Assembly (NCBI GenBank): GCA_028288305.1 | Contig: JAQBOA010000053.1 | Span: 186,001 to 250,000, forward strand | Reading direction: 5' to 3' | Length of the DNA: 64,000 nt | DNA from: Mucilaginibacter sp. | Lineage (GTDB): Bacteria; Bacteroidota; Bacteroidia; Sphingobacteriales; Sphingobacteriaceae | Shown here: positions 1 to 8,442 of the stretch, in pieces | Layout of the letters: the number at the start of each line of letters is the position of its first letter | Numbering within the stretch: position 1 is the stretch's first letter | The notes under the pieces: generated by a model | Databases searched by the model: none | Told to the model about the DNA's origin: nothing | The model's input: the letters and a program-made list of their open reading frames with translations, nothing else | Position numbers and translations under genes: made by a program

Positions 1-61
1 ACGAATTACGATTTTAGAATTACGATTGCTTGGTTAGCGTTTGACCGTTTTCTGCGAACCC

Positions 62-1426
62 TTACAAAAATACCACTTTCCTTTCCGGGAATTTTGTGGC
101 GTATCCGGCAACCATGCCTTTTATATAATCATTGCCGGGATAAGGGGTAAGATGGTTTTTAAGCTGGGCTAAATTATCTACATCAAAGTAATGGGATATA
201 TAACCCATACCGTAGAATTTTCCTTTTTCGATCAGAAGACAGCTGTGTTCGTCATCGGTACGACCGGCATCACGGATGGCAAAGGTGGGTAGCGCTTCAT
301 TTAGTTCATTAATAGCTGCATTTACTTTTTTATTGTATTGTTCAGGTGTTTCATGGCCTGTGCAGGCGCAGGTTTCTCTGTTTACTCCAGTACATGGACC
401 TATGTTGTTTTGGATGAAGCACAATTTAGGACAAAGCTCGAAACCTTCGATCAGTTTTAAAAGGATGCTCCGGCCTTCAAACAAGGTATTGCAGCTGTAA
501 ATAGCACCCGTCATTTTGCGGTGCTTGTCGACAGCCAGGCGAAGGTATCCCCGCTGGTCTTCAAAGGCATATAAACTGTAAGCATGTTCAAAGCGCTTTA
601 GTGAGCGATTATATTTTGGCCACAGGCGTTTTATCTCTACAGCTTCCAGCACAAAAGCAATAAGCTCGGTGCCGCAGAGCTGGTAGGTGATATGATAAAT
701 ATTACGTAAAAACTCCTGCCGTTGCGGGCCGGGGTTATTGCCACTAAAATGACTGCATACCCGCTTTTTCAGACTTTTAGCCTTGCCAACATAAATAACC
801 TTGCCCTTTTGATCATGAAAATAATAAACACCGGGAGATGATGGCAAAGCTTCCACATCCTGTTTTGGTAAATTTGGCGGTAATACCTGTTCTTTCGAAT
901 TTTGCTTTAAAGCCTGTGGAATATGTTTTTGGGCATCACTTTGCAATAACAGCGAAAATAATTTGGCTGTCGCTTCGGCATCCCCGGCAGCACGGTGACG
1001 ACTTTCGTTATCAATACCCAGATGCCGGCAAAGTTTGCCCAGGCTGTAGGAGGGAAGGCCAGGCAATATTTTACGTCCAAGTCTTACGGTGCATAATTTA
1101 TTGCATTGCAGGTCGTACCCAGCGGCAGCTAAATGATAACGAACAAAAGAATGATCGAAATTTACATTATGTGCTACAAATATTTTTCCGTTAAGCAGGT
1201 GATAAATATCATGGGCAACATCCTCAAAAGGAGGGGCGCTTTGCACCATTTCATTGCTGATACCTGTTAACGCGCTGATGTAGATCGGTATGTCTCTTTT
1301 TGGATTAACTAATGTTGAGTAACGTTCAACCACCCTTTTACCATTATGTATGCAAATGGCTATTTCCGTAATCCCATTAGCGCTGGCATGACCACCGGTA
1401 GTCTCTATATCAACAATAGCATACAT
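62..1426 (-). CDS. DnaQ-like 3'-5' exonuclease fused to GIY-YIG domain
   Basis: 454 residues. The N-terminal third is a DEDD exonuclease of the DNA polymerase III epsilon type: DIETTG with D6 and E8, HNVNFD with D91, and HRAAGDAEAT with H144 and D149. From about residue 195 a GIY-YIG nuclease fold follows (GVYYF near 199, IYVGKAKSLKKRV near 211-223), as in the N-terminus of UvrC. The remaining 230 residues resemble the lineage-specific tail of Bacteroidota exonuclease/GIY-YIG fusions and contain a CPKLCFIQNN..C..CAC cysteine cluster. The fusion suggests a Cho/UvrC-like role in nucleotide excision repair or processing of flapped DNA. It is not the replicative proofreading subunit. The start follows from DIETTG lying six residues in. 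Family assignment is firm; the in vivo substrate is inferred. Confidence 0.88.
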   Translation of the reverse strand: MYAIVDIETTGGHASANGITEIAICIHNGKRVVERYSTLVNPKRDIPIYISALTGISNEMVQSAPPFEDVAHDIYHLLNGKIFVAHNVNFDHSFVRYHLAAAGYDLQCNKLCTVRLGRKILPGLPSYSLGKLCRHLGIDNESRHRAAGDAEATAKLFSLLLQSDAQKHIPQALKQNSKEQVLPPNLPKQDVEALPSSPGVYYFHDQKGKVIYVGKAKSLKKRVCSHFSGNNPGPQRQEFLRNIYHITYQLCGTELIAFVLEAVEIKRLWPKYNRSLKRFEHAYSLYAFEDQRGYLRLAVDKHRKMTGAIYSCNTLFEGRSILLKLIEGFELCPKLCFIQNNIGPCTGVNRETCACTGHETPEQYNKKVNAAINELNEALPTFAIRDAGRTDDEHSCLLIEKGKFYGMGYISHYFDVDNLAQLKNHLTPYPGNDYIKGMVAGYATKFPERKVVFL

Positions 1427-1479
1427 GTGGTAAATGTAATAAGTTTTTGCTAATTAATTTAGTTGTAATGTTGGAAAAA

Positions 1480-1613
1480 AGTCCGAAAGTCGGAAAAGTC
1501 CGGAAAGTCCGAAAGCCAGAAATGAGCATGTGAAATATTAGTCACAATAAAACCCGTTAGATATCACCTAACGGGCTTATATTTTGAATATTTTACTTTC
1601 GGACTTTCGGACT
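1480..1613. repeat. inverted word array (agtccgaaag) around yidC 3' end
   Basis: The word agtccgaaag and close variants is repeated at 1480-1516, and its complement ctttcggact recurs at 1595-1613. The two arms enclose the yidC terminator. A related array (agtccggaaag, with the same neighbouring string gttgtaatgttgga) lies after gatC at 10648-10771, so this is a dispersed family. Function unknown. Confidence 0.6.
1546..1577 (-). terminator. Rho-independent terminator of yidC
   Basis: Arms cccgttag (1553-1560) and ctaacggg (1568-1575) form an 8-bp stem with a 7-nt loop. Read on the minus strand it is followed by ttttatt. It lies about 45 bp after the yidC stop. Confidence 0.65.
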
Positions 1614-1620
1614 CAAAAAA

Positions 1621-3465
1621 TCACTTCTTTTTCGGAGTGGAAGCTGGTAACTGTTGTTTTTGACGCATCATTTCTTCCATGCGTGCCTGGAAACCGCCGG
1701 TTTTCTTTTTTACTTCAGGTTTCTTTTTGTTTTCCTGTATTTGTGCATGGATCTTTTTATCATCAACCATTAAACGAATAATGTATTGCTGTAAAAAGGT
1801 CATCATATTGGCCAGGAAGTAATAATAATTTAAACCTGCAGGATAGCTATTCAGTGCACCCAAAAATATTACAGGGGTAATGTATCCGATATATTTCATT
1901 TGCCCTGTGGCACCTGAAACCTGGTTATTAAAATAGGTATAGATCAGAGTAGAGATAGTCATCAGTACACACATTAAGCTCAAGTGGTTACCAATGAATG
2001 GAATATTTGGCAATGTTAGGATCGAATCGTAGGTTGAAAGATCATGCATCCATAAAAAGCTTTGACCTCGTAATTCAAACAAGCTTGGGAAAAAGCGGAA
2101 AAAGGCAATTACAATTGGCATTTGTATAAGCAATGGTAAACATCCGCCTAATGGGTTTACACCTGCCTTTTTGTATAATTTTAAATATTCCTGCTGCAGC
2201 AAGGTAGGATTGTCTTCACCAACCTTTGTTTTAATTTCATCCATTTCCGGCTTTAAAACACGCATTTTAGCCATGGAGAGGTATGACTTATAAGTTAGCG
2301 GCGATAAAACAAGCTTAAGTACAATGGTTAACGCTAAAATAATAAGGCCATAATTCCAGTTAAACTGTTTCAGGAAATTAAATACCGGCAATACGGCAAA
2401 ACGGTTAATGTATTTTAAGGGCCCCCAACCAAGGTCAACTATTTTTTCCAGCGCATATCCCTGATCCTGCAACGTTGAGAACTGGTTAGGACCGAAATAA
2501 AATTCCAATGGAAAACTTCCATCAGCATTACGGGCCAATGCCAGGTTAGCACTCATCTGTTTTATATCGGTAGTATCCGTAACATCAGTAGTTTCAGCAA
2601 GGTTTGATTTAGAAAAGCCTTTATCGGATATCAGGGCTCCTGAAAAGAAATGGTCCTTAAATGCTACCCATTGGAGTTTTTTATCGCTTATCTCTTTTTG
2701 ATCATCTTTAGTATCACTTAAGTGATCGTTTTCCCGGTCGGTATTGTTATACGATACATATGAATAACGACGTTCTTGTTCCATGTCCTTTTCCTGCTTA
2801 CGCAGGCTTGCAGACCAATCAAGGTTCAGGGTATTACTGTTAGAAATTACCTGGTCTAATCCGGAGGGCTTTATAGTTAAACCAACTTTGTAACCTGTGC
2901 CTTTTAACGAATAAACATAGTCAATATATTGTGTGGCACTATAGTTTAAACGCATTGTTATGGAACCGGAATCTTTTTCGGCCACATTCAATTCAGTTGC
3001 GGTTGGTATAAAATATAATTTGTCGGTATTTATACTATTATTTCCCGCAGTAAAGTTTAAGCCAAAGTGATTTCCATGATTGCCATCAAAAAGAATAAGT
3101 GGTTTTTTATCAAAAGTTTTAAAGTTTTTTAATTCAACCGAATACACCTTTCCGCCTTGTGTGGATAGCTTTACAAGAATGTCTTTATTTTCAAGTGTGA
3201 TCAGCTTTTCGGTGCCAATGGTGCTTGCACCAAAAGGGCTTTTTAAGACCGCAGAATCAACCGGTTTATTTGCCAGAGCTTTAGCGCTATCAACAAACTT
3301 GGTTGTAGCTATTGTTGATTTAGGTATATCGCCTCTTTTAATTGAGTCGGCATGAGCCTTTATTTTTTCTTTTTTCAGATCAGCCTCTGAAGGTTTCATA
3401 AAATAAAATGAAGCCCCCATAATGATCATAATCAGGAACATTCCTGTAAACGTATTTTTATCCAT
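1621..3465 (-). CDS. yidC: membrane protein insertase YidC
   Basis: 614 residues, the usual size in Bacteroidota. It inserts and folds inner-membrane proteins, alone or with SecYEG. An N-terminal membrane anchor (residues 5-23) precedes a large periplasmic beta domain (about 60-360). The conserved 60KD_IMP membrane core follows (about 365-580), with NYGLIILALTIVLKLVLSPL, the amphipathic SYLSMAKMRVLKPEMDEIK segment and a QMPIVIAFFRFFPS segment. The C-terminal tail is strongly basic (KKKPEVKKKTGG, ASTPKKK), as expected for ribosome contact. It lies 21 bp downstream of pyrG on the same strand, so the two are probably cotranscribed. Identification is secure. Confidence 0.97.
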   Translation of the reverse strand: MDKNTFTGMFLIMIIMGASFYFMKPSEADLKKEKIKAHADSIKRGDIPKSTIATTKFVDSAKALANKPVDSAVLKSPFGASTIGTEKLITLENKDILVKLSTQGGKVYSVELKNFKTFDKKPLILFDGNHGNHFGLNFTAGNNSINTDKLYFIPTATELNVAEKDSGSITMRLNYSATQYIDYVYSLKGTGYKVGLTIKPSGLDQVISNSNTLNLDWSASLRKQEKDMEQERRYSYVSYNNTDRENDHLSDTKDDQKEISDKKLQWVAFKDHFFSGALISDKGFSKSNLAETTDVTDTTDIKQMSANLALARNADGSFPLEFYFGPNQFSTLQDQGYALEKIVDLGWGPLKYINRFAVLPVFNFLKQFNWNYGLIILALTIVLKLVLSPLTYKSYLSMAKMRVLKPEMDEIKTKVGEDNPTLLQQEYLKLYKKAGVNPLGGCLPLLIQMPIVIAFFRFFPSLFELRGQSFLWMHDLSTYDSILTLPNIPFIGNHLSLMCVLMTISTLIYTYFNNQVSGATGQMKYIGYITPVIFLGALNSYPAGLNYYYFLANMMTFLQQYIIRLMVDDKKIHAQIQENKKKPEVKKKTGGFQARMEEMMRQKQQLPASTPKKK

Positions 3466-3486
3466 TTCTATATATCGTACAATTAC

Positions 3487-5097
3487 CTATTGCTTACGGG
3501 CATAAGCCATCGAAGCGGCGACAAAGTTAATAAAAAGTGGGTGCGGATTTGCAACTGTTGATTTTAATTCGGGATGAAATTGCGCACCAATGAAAAATGG
3601 GTGGTTTTTAAGCTCAACTACCTCAACAAGATTGTTCTCCGTGTTTATCCCTGTAGGCAATAAACCGGCCGTTTCGTATTCTTTTAAATAATCATTATTA
3701 AACTCATACCGGTGCCTGTGACGTTCGGAGATATGTGTTTTACCATAGAAGTTTGCTGCTTTGCTGCCTTTTTTAAGGTCGCATGGGTAAGCGCCAAGAC
3801 GCATGGTGCCTCCTTTTAGTTTAACTTTCTTTTGCTCCTCCATCATGTTTATTACAGGATGAGGCGTATTCGGATTCATTTCGGTACTGCTCGCGTCTTT
3901 TAAGCCTAAAACATTGCGGCCATATTCAACAACGGCACATTGCATTCCAAGGCAAATACCGAAAAACGGTATATTATTTTCACGAACATAACGTATGGCT
4001 TCTATCTTACCTTCAAAGCCGCGTTCACCAAAACCGGGGGCAACTAATACGCCATGCAAGCCTTTTAAGCGCTCAATAGCATTTTCAGGTGTCAATGTTT
4101 CCGAAGGTATATACTCCACACGCACCTTGCACTCATTTTTTGATCCGGCATGTATAAAGGACTCGCTGATAGATTTGTAAGCATCAGGCAGTTCAACATA
4201 TTTACCCACCAGGCCTATCCTAACTTCGGATGTCGGGTTTTTTAAGCGGCCTAAAAAGTCTTTCCAGTTTTCAAGATCGGGCTCGCTTTTGTGCGGTAAT
4301 TTTAATTTGGCTAAAACTGTTTTATCCAAATGTTCCCTCAACATAAGTAAAGGCACATCGTAAATGGTGGAAGCATCGATAGATTCAACTACCGCATTAA
4401 CATTTACATTACAAAATAAAGCTATCTTTTTGCGGATATCCATATTTAGCGGATGTTCGGTGCGGCAAACTAAAATATCGGGTTGTATACCATACTCCAG
4501 CAGCATTTTAACAGAGTGTTGTGTAGGTTTTGTCTTTAATTCACCTGCTGCGGCAAGAAAAGGAATAAGTGTTAAATGAATAACCAATGAATTCCCCGAC
4601 CCGTTTTCCCACCTAAACTGTCTAACTGCTTCAATATATGGCAGTGACTCAATATCACCCACAGTGCCACCAAGTTCGGTTATTACAATATCATAATCGC
4701 CGCTTTCGCCAAGCAGGCGGATGTTTCTTTTAATTTCATCGGTAATATGCGGAACCACCTGTACGGTTTTTCCTAAAAAGTCACCCTGGCGTTCCCGGTT
4801 GATCACATTCTGGTATATACGGCCGGTTGTAATGTTATTGGCAATTGAGGTAGGGGTATTTAAAAAACGCTCATAATGGCCAAGGTCAAGATCGGTTTCA
4901 GCTCCGTCTTCTGTAACGTAACATTCACCATGTTCGTACGGGTTCAGCGTTCCGGGGTCAATGTTGATATAAGGGTCGAATTTTTGGATGGTTACCCGGT
5001 AACCGCGGGCCTGAAGCAGTTTGGCTAAGGAAGCGGAAATAATGCCTTTTCCTAACGACGAAGTAACGCCGCCCGTAACAAATATATATTTAGTCAT
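3487..5097 (-). CDS. pyrG: CTP synthase
   Basis: 536 residues. It makes CTP from UTP, ATP and glutamine in the cytosol. The N-terminal synthetase domain begins [17 protein letters not shown] and carries the [10 protein letters not shown] and [19 protein letters not shown] signatures. The C-terminal class I glutamine amidotransferase domain has the nucleophile in [10 protein letters not shown] (C382) and the His-Glu pair in FHPE. It is full length with every key residue visible. It is the first gene of a likely pyrG-yidC operon, with a -7-like box about 57 bp upstream. Confidence 0.98.
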   Translation of the reverse strand: MTKYIFVTGGVTSSLGKGIISASLAKLLQARGYRVTIQKFDPYINIDPGTLNPYEHGECYVTEDGAETDLDLGHYERFLNTPTSIANNITTGRIYQNVINRERQGDFLGKTVQVVPHITDEIKRNIRLLGESGDYDIVITELGGTVGDIESLPYIEAVRQFRWENGSGNSLVIHLTLIPFLAAAGELKTKPTQHSVKMLLEYGIQPDILVCRTEHPLNMDIRKKIALFCNVNVNAVVESIDASTIYDVPLLMLREHLDKTVLAKLKLPHKSEPDLENWKDFLGRLKNPTSEVRIGLVGKYVELPDAYKSISESFIHAGSKNECKVRVEYIPSETLTPENAIERLKGLHGVLVAPGFGERGFEGKIEAIRYVRENNIPFFGICLGMQCAVVEYGRNVLGLKDASSTEMNPNTPHPVINMMEEQKKVKLKGGTMRLGAYPCDLKKGSKAANFYGKTHISERHRHRYEFNNDYLKEYETAGLLPTGINTENNLVEVVELKNHPFFIGAQFHPELKSTVANPHPLFINFVAASMAYARKQ

Positions 5098-5153
5098 GAT
5101 TTTCTTGTGTTTGAACCTTTTTAAACAGGAACAAAATGTTTGTGTACGGGATA

Positions 5154-5161
5154 CAAAAGTA
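5154..5161 (-). promoter_or_regulatory. candidate -7 box of pyrG promoter
   Basis: On the minus strand this reads TACTTTTG, matching the Bacteroidota -7 consensus TAnnTTTG, about 57 bp before the pyrG start. No convincing TTTG at -33 was found, so confidence is moderate. Confidence 0.4.
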
Positions 5162-5337
5162 AGAAAATTTTTGGTGTTAGGTTATGAGAAGTTGTAAATG
5201 TTGAAAAGGTTTTAAATGATTTGAAAAATTGGCAATTTGAAAATTGGGTTTAGTGGTCGGAAGAAATTTTCAAATTTTAAATAAATTCATTTTGCTTCAG
5301 TATTAATGAGCAGTTAAATAGAATTATTGAAAAGTTG

Positions 5338-5985
5338 TTATTTGCTTACCTGTGCAGAAAATTTAAAGGCATTGTAAGTATGTATATAACGTCTTAACGT
5401 TTTTAAATTGAAATCCTTTTCGTCTTTAAATTTTTCGGCGAGATCGGGGTCATCTGAAATAAGTTTAAGCAGATACTCTTTTCGTTTTTTTCTGCTACCA
5501 TCATTTATGAGTGTGTTTGATTTTATTTCTCTCAATACCCCGCTATCTTTATTTATGTAATAGTAAATATTTGTATTTGAACTGGAAAAACCATTTGGGG
5601 AATACGTACTCACAATAATATCCTCTTCATACAGGCATATCTTTCCCATTTCTAATCTTTTTAAATAATTTAGATTTGAGGAATTTGTATCAGTATAAAG
5701 GGCTACATAAACAGTTGAATCATAAGTAGAGAAGTACTCTTTTACTTCGTCTGTTGAGGGTTTTTTAAATTTTTGCGTCGAATTGACGGGTCTGTATTTC
5801 AATGCACCCAACAACGGTTTTTTAAAGTCACACTTAATTGTATCGTTGTTAGTTTTAATGATATAACCGGTAATTGGTGGATCAGGCCGGAAATCTGGTT
5901 TCGGAAATTTATTTTGACAAAATGAACCGTAAAAAGGAATTAGCAGGCTAAGGATGGTTATTAATAAGATTTTGGAAAATTTCAT
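5338..5985 (-). CDS. secreted protein of unknown function
   Basis: 215 residues. A clear signal peptide (MKFSKILLITILSLLIPFYG, then SFCQ) predicts export. The mature part starts with a proline-rich stretch and GYIIKTNNDTIKCDFK. That pattern recurs in uncharacterised Bacteroidota secreted proteins, where a short beta-strand motif is followed by xxDTIxC. The C-terminal half is rich in Lys and Asp with no recognisable active site. There are no transmembrane segments beyond the signal. It stands alone between pyrG and the GxxExxY element, and its gene is AT-richer than the flanking housekeeping genes. No function is assigned. Confidence 0.6.
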   Translation of the reverse strand: MKFSKILLITILSLLIPFYGSFCQNKFPKPDFRPDPPITGYIIKTNNDTIKCDFKKPLLGALKYRPVNSTQKFKKPSTDEVKEYFSTYDSTVYVALYTDTNSSNLNYLKRLEMGKICLYEEDIIVSTYSPNGFSSSNTNIYYYINKDSGVLREIKSNTLINDGSRKKRKEYLLKLISDDPDLAEKFKDEKDFNLKTLRRYIHTYNAFKFSAQVSK

Positions 5986-6017
5986 TGCGATAGGTTTCGT
6001 TCCTCAAAATACGCCTA

Positions 6018-6065
6018 TTATTTTAACTTTTCCAAATCCTCCGGCGTATCAATCGCATAGGTTTG
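6018..6065 (-). pseudogene. displaced kdsB C-terminus (third copy)
   Basis: In the kdsB sense this encodes QTYAIDTPEDLEKLK and a stop. It matches the kdsB C-terminus (HAIDTPEDLEKLSEL) but has a different last residue and no upstream gene. It is probably the ancestral end of kdsB, stranded when the GxxExxY element inserted. Confidence 0.6.
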
Positions 6066-6680
6066 TCTGAACTGTGATTTTATTGATTTTTTGACTTACT
6101 ATGATTTTGTTTGGCTTCTTCACTCATAGTTTTCAGTTAATCATTCAAATCAAAGTTCAGACTTACTATGATTTTATTTGGCTTCATCACTCATAGTTTT
6201 CAATTAATCAATCAAATCAAAGTTCAGACTTACTATGATTTTTGTTTGGTTTCATTACTCTTTTAAATTGGAGAGAAGTATTCCCGAAATTAATAAGCAG
6301 CCCTATATCTAAACCATAAGCCTCCAAATAATTAATAGCTTGTGCCAGGTGTACATCTTCCAGTTGACTAATAGCTTTTAATTCGACCATTACTTTCCCC
6401 TCAACAAAAAAATCAACCCTTCGTGTCCCTATGTTTTGTGTTTTATAAAAAATTTCCATTTCATGCTCTCTGCTGAAGGTTAATCCTTGTAAGCGCATTT
6501 CTATATCCAAAGCTCGTTGATAAATCACTTCCTGGAAACCATTGCCCAGTAGCTTATGTACTTCCAATGTACAGCCAATAATTTTACCTGTAAGCTCACT
6601 TAATGGATATTCATTTCTTATAATCATAATTCTTATCAGTCATTGTTTTCATTTAATCATTCTCATCATAGTTCAAACAA
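6063..6680 (-). mobile_element. GxxExxY-encoding element with terminal inverted repeats
   Basis: The unit is bounded by near-complementary ends: ttgtctgaactgtgattt at 6063-6080 and tcatcatagttcaaacaa at 6663-6680 (15 of 18 bases match as an inverted repeat). It contains the GxxExxY gene plus about two extra tandem copies of that gene's 3' tail (6085-6216). Thirty-six-base copies of the kdsB 3' coding end flank it at 6027-6062 and 6681-6716. I infer an insertion into the end of kdsB. The mobilising enzyme is not evident. Confidence 0.55.
6217..6627 (-). CDS. GxxExxY family protein (PD-(D/E)xK-like)
   Basis: 136 residues. The motif that names the family is present as GFQEVIY (G30, E33, Y36) in the context EVHKLLGNGFQEVIYQRAL. 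The later strand-rich part, RRVDFFVEGKVMVELKA, looks like the E..xExK core of PD-(D/E)xK nuclease-like folds, to which this family is assigned. Biochemical function is not established. The last residues NHSKSEL recur in the flanking tandem repeats, which encode a mini-frame ending in QNHSKSEL and a stop, so the gene's 3' end has been duplicated on both sides. It lies inside an element interrupting the end of kdsB. Confidence 0.85.
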   Translation of the reverse strand: MIIRNEYPLSELTGKIIGCTLEVHKLLGNGFQEVIYQRALDIEMRLQGLTFSREHEMEIFYKTQNIGTRRVDFFVEGKVMVELKAISQLEDVHLAQAINYLEAYGLDIGLLINFGNTSLQFKRVMKPNKNHSKSEL

Positions 6681-6719
6681 TTTTTCCAAATCCTCTGGCG
6701 TATCAATCGCATAAGTTTG
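6666..6719 (-). pseudogene. second kdsB C-terminus copy
   Basis: In the kdsB sense this encodes QTYAIDTPEDLEKLFEL and a stop. It lies between the full GxxExxY unit and a shortened second unit, and it differs from the live kdsB end at several bases. Confidence 0.6.
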
Positions 6720-6885
6720 TCTGAACTGTGATTTTTTTGATTTTTTGACTTACTATGATTTTGTTTGGCTTCATCACTCATAGTTTTCATTTAATCATTC
6801 AAATCAAAGTTCAGACTTACTATGATTTTGTTTGGCTTCACTACTCATGATTTTCAATTAATCATTCAAATCATAGTTCAGACAA
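6717..6885 (-). mobile_element. shortened GxxExxY unit lacking the gene
   Basis: Ends ttgtctgaactgtgattt (6717-6734) and aaatcatagttcagacaa (6868-6885) form an inverted repeat with 17 of 18 matches. The interior holds only the tandem 3'-tail repeats of the GxxExxY gene and no open frame. It abuts the live kdsB end directly. It looks like a second, internally deleted copy of the neighbouring unit. Confidence 0.55.
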
Positions 6886-7602
6886 TTTTTCCAAATCCTC
6901 CGGCGTATCAATCGCATGCGTTTCCAGCTCGGTTTCGGCAACTTTAATGCGGTAGTCATTTTCAATCCAGCGTAGCTGTTCCAGGCTTTCGGCTTTTTCA
7001 AGTGATGATACTGGTAGTTTAGTAATTTGCTGCAATATATCGGCACGGTAGCCGTAAATACCGATGTGCTTAAAATAAGTATAGTAGTTTAACCAGTTTT
7101 GCTGTTCCTGTCCACGGATGTGGGGCAGGGGCGAGCGTGAAAAATAAACAGCTTCCGAAAGTTTATTGATAACCACTTTTGGCGAATTGGGATTTAATAG
7201 TTCTTGTTGGTTTTGTACTTTTTTTATTAAGGTTGCTATTTGAGTACTCTCACTGTTAAAGCAGGTTGCCAGTTTGCTGATTTGTTCAGGATCGATAAAT
7301 GGTTCATCGCCCTGTATATTGATGATCACATTATATTGCGGATGCTGCAAGGCCACTTCGGCACAACGGTCGGTGCCGCTTTGATGATCGGCTGAAGTCA
7401 TTATAACGACTCCGCCAAAACTAATCACGTGATCATAAATGCGGGCATCATCTGTGGCAACTATAACCTCCGACAAATGGATGCATTTTTTAGCCTGCTC
7501 ATAAACCCGTTGGATCATGCTTTTCCCACCAATATCCACCAATGGCTTACCTGGAAACCGGGTGGAAGCGTAGCGGGCTGGGATGATGCCGAGGATATTC
7601 AT
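6871..7602 (-). CDS. kdsB: 3-deoxy-manno-octulosonate cytidylyltransferase
   Basis: Activates Kdo as CMP-Kdo for lipopolysaccharide inner-core synthesis in the cytosol. The start is placed at the ATG giving NILGIIPARYASTRFPGKPL. The in-frame ATG 36 bp upstream would add 12 residues encoded by an intergenic repeat. The nucleotidyltransferase signature is complete, followed by MIQRVYEQAKK, VIVATDD, NIQGDEPFI and the HIGIYGYR segment, giving 243 residues. The last residues (LSEL and stop) are supplied by the inserted repeat element: two further copies of the C-terminal coding sequence lie downstream. The catalytic part is unaffected, so the enzyme should be active. Confidence 0.95.
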   Translation of the reverse strand: MNILGIIPARYASTRFPGKPLVDIGGKSMIQRVYEQAKKCIHLSEVIVATDDARIYDHVISFGGVVIMTSADHQSGTDRCAEVALQHPQYNVIINIQGDEPFIDPEQISKLATCFNSESTQIATLIKKVQNQQELLNPNSPKVVINKLSEAVYFSRSPLPHIRGQEQQNWLNYYTYFKHIGIYGYRADILQQITKLPVSSLEKAESLEQLRWIENDYRIKVAETELETHAIDTPEDLEKLSEL

Positions 7603-7660
7603 ATTTACGATTTTAGATTTAAGATTTACGATTTTCAAAGCAATCGTAAATCGTAAATCG
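7603..7660. repeat. cgtaaat word repeat with inverted copy
   Basis: The gap between the deoxynucleoside kinase and kdsB holds tttacgattttagatttaag-type words on one side and cgtaaatcgtaaatcgtaa on the other, forming an imperfect hairpin. The first 30 bases of the window carry the same words. Function unknown. Confidence 0.45.
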
Positions 7661-7665
7661 TAATT

Positions 7666-8280
7666 CTAAAATAAACCATGTATTTCCCTCTCCACCATCT
7701 CTACAATAGTGGCAAGGTCTTCGGTGTTGTTGGCAAAATCAATAGTGTCTTTATCAATAATCAGCAGTTTGCCTAATTTATAGCCGTTTATCCATTTCTG
7801 GTATTTGTCATTCAGTTTGGATAAATAATCAAGTCTTATCCCTGTTTCATATTCCCGGCCACGCCGTTGAATGTTATTCACCAGCGTTGGTACCGATGCT
7901 TTTAAATAAATAAGCAAGTCCGGGGCTTTAATATACGAGGTCATATTATCAAATATCGACTGATAGTTTTGATAATCGCGCGTGGTCATTAAACCCATAT
8001 CATGCAGGTTCTCAGCAAAAATATAGGCATCTTCATAAATGGTCCTGTCCTGGATAATGTTATGGCCCATTTTCTGAATGTCAATAATTTGCCTGTAGCG
8101 GCTATTTAAAAAATAGATCTGCAGGTTAAAGCTCCAGCGTTTCATGTCGTTGTAAAAATCTTCCAGGTACGGATTATTATCAACAGCTTCAAATAAAGGA
8201 TCCCAGCCATAATTTTTAGCCAGTAACTCGGTAAGGGTAGTTTTACCGGCGCCTATGTTTCCTACAATAGCAATGTGCAT
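7666..8280 (-). CDS. deoxynucleoside kinase
   Basis: 204 residues. P-loop GNIGAGKTTL (residues 7-16) and the dNK family signatures are visible: the substrate-site glutamate in LFEAVDNNPYLEDFY, QDRTIYEDAYIF (the DRS/ERS-like catalytic segment), and an arginine-rich lid NIQRRGREYE. It phosphorylates deoxynucleosides with ATP in the salvage pathway. Base preference cannot be read from sequence, although Bacteroidota homologues are often annotated as deoxyadenosine/deoxyguanosine kinases. It may share a transcript with kdsB 60 bp downstream. Full length and intact. Confidence 0.9.
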   Translation of the reverse strand: MHIAIVGNIGAGKTTLTELLAKNYGWDPLFEAVDNNPYLEDFYNDMKRWSFNLQIYFLNSRYRQIIDIQKMGHNIIQDRTIYEDAYIFAENLHDMGLMTTRDYQNYQSIFDNMTSYIKAPDLLIYLKASVPTLVNNIQRRGREYETGIRLDYLSKLNDKYQKWINGYKLGKLLIIDKDTIDFANNTEDLATIVEMVEREIHGLF

Positions 8281-8440
8281 TTTTTTGTGTTAGTTCATGG
8301 TTAATGGTTGATAGTTCATGGTTCAGTTGATGGTTCTTAGCTTTTTTAGCTATGTTTTTCAAATTCATCCACTGCCAAACACAGAAATATAACTCCGCCT
8401 AATATACGGCATCAACAATGAACTATCAACAATGAGCAAA
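8281..8440. repeat. ttcatggtta word array with inverted partner
   Basis: The gap holds gttcatggttaatggttgat and related words at 8293-8335, and the complementary atcaacaatgaactatcaac at 8410-8429. The two arms flank about 75 bp of unrelated sequence. Same architecture as other gaps here but a different word. Confidence 0.5.
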
Positions 8441-8442
8441 TA

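Noticed and set aside
7603..7638. longer kdsB start
   Set aside because: The added 12 residues come from an intergenic word repeat; the family signature begins right after the inner ATG.
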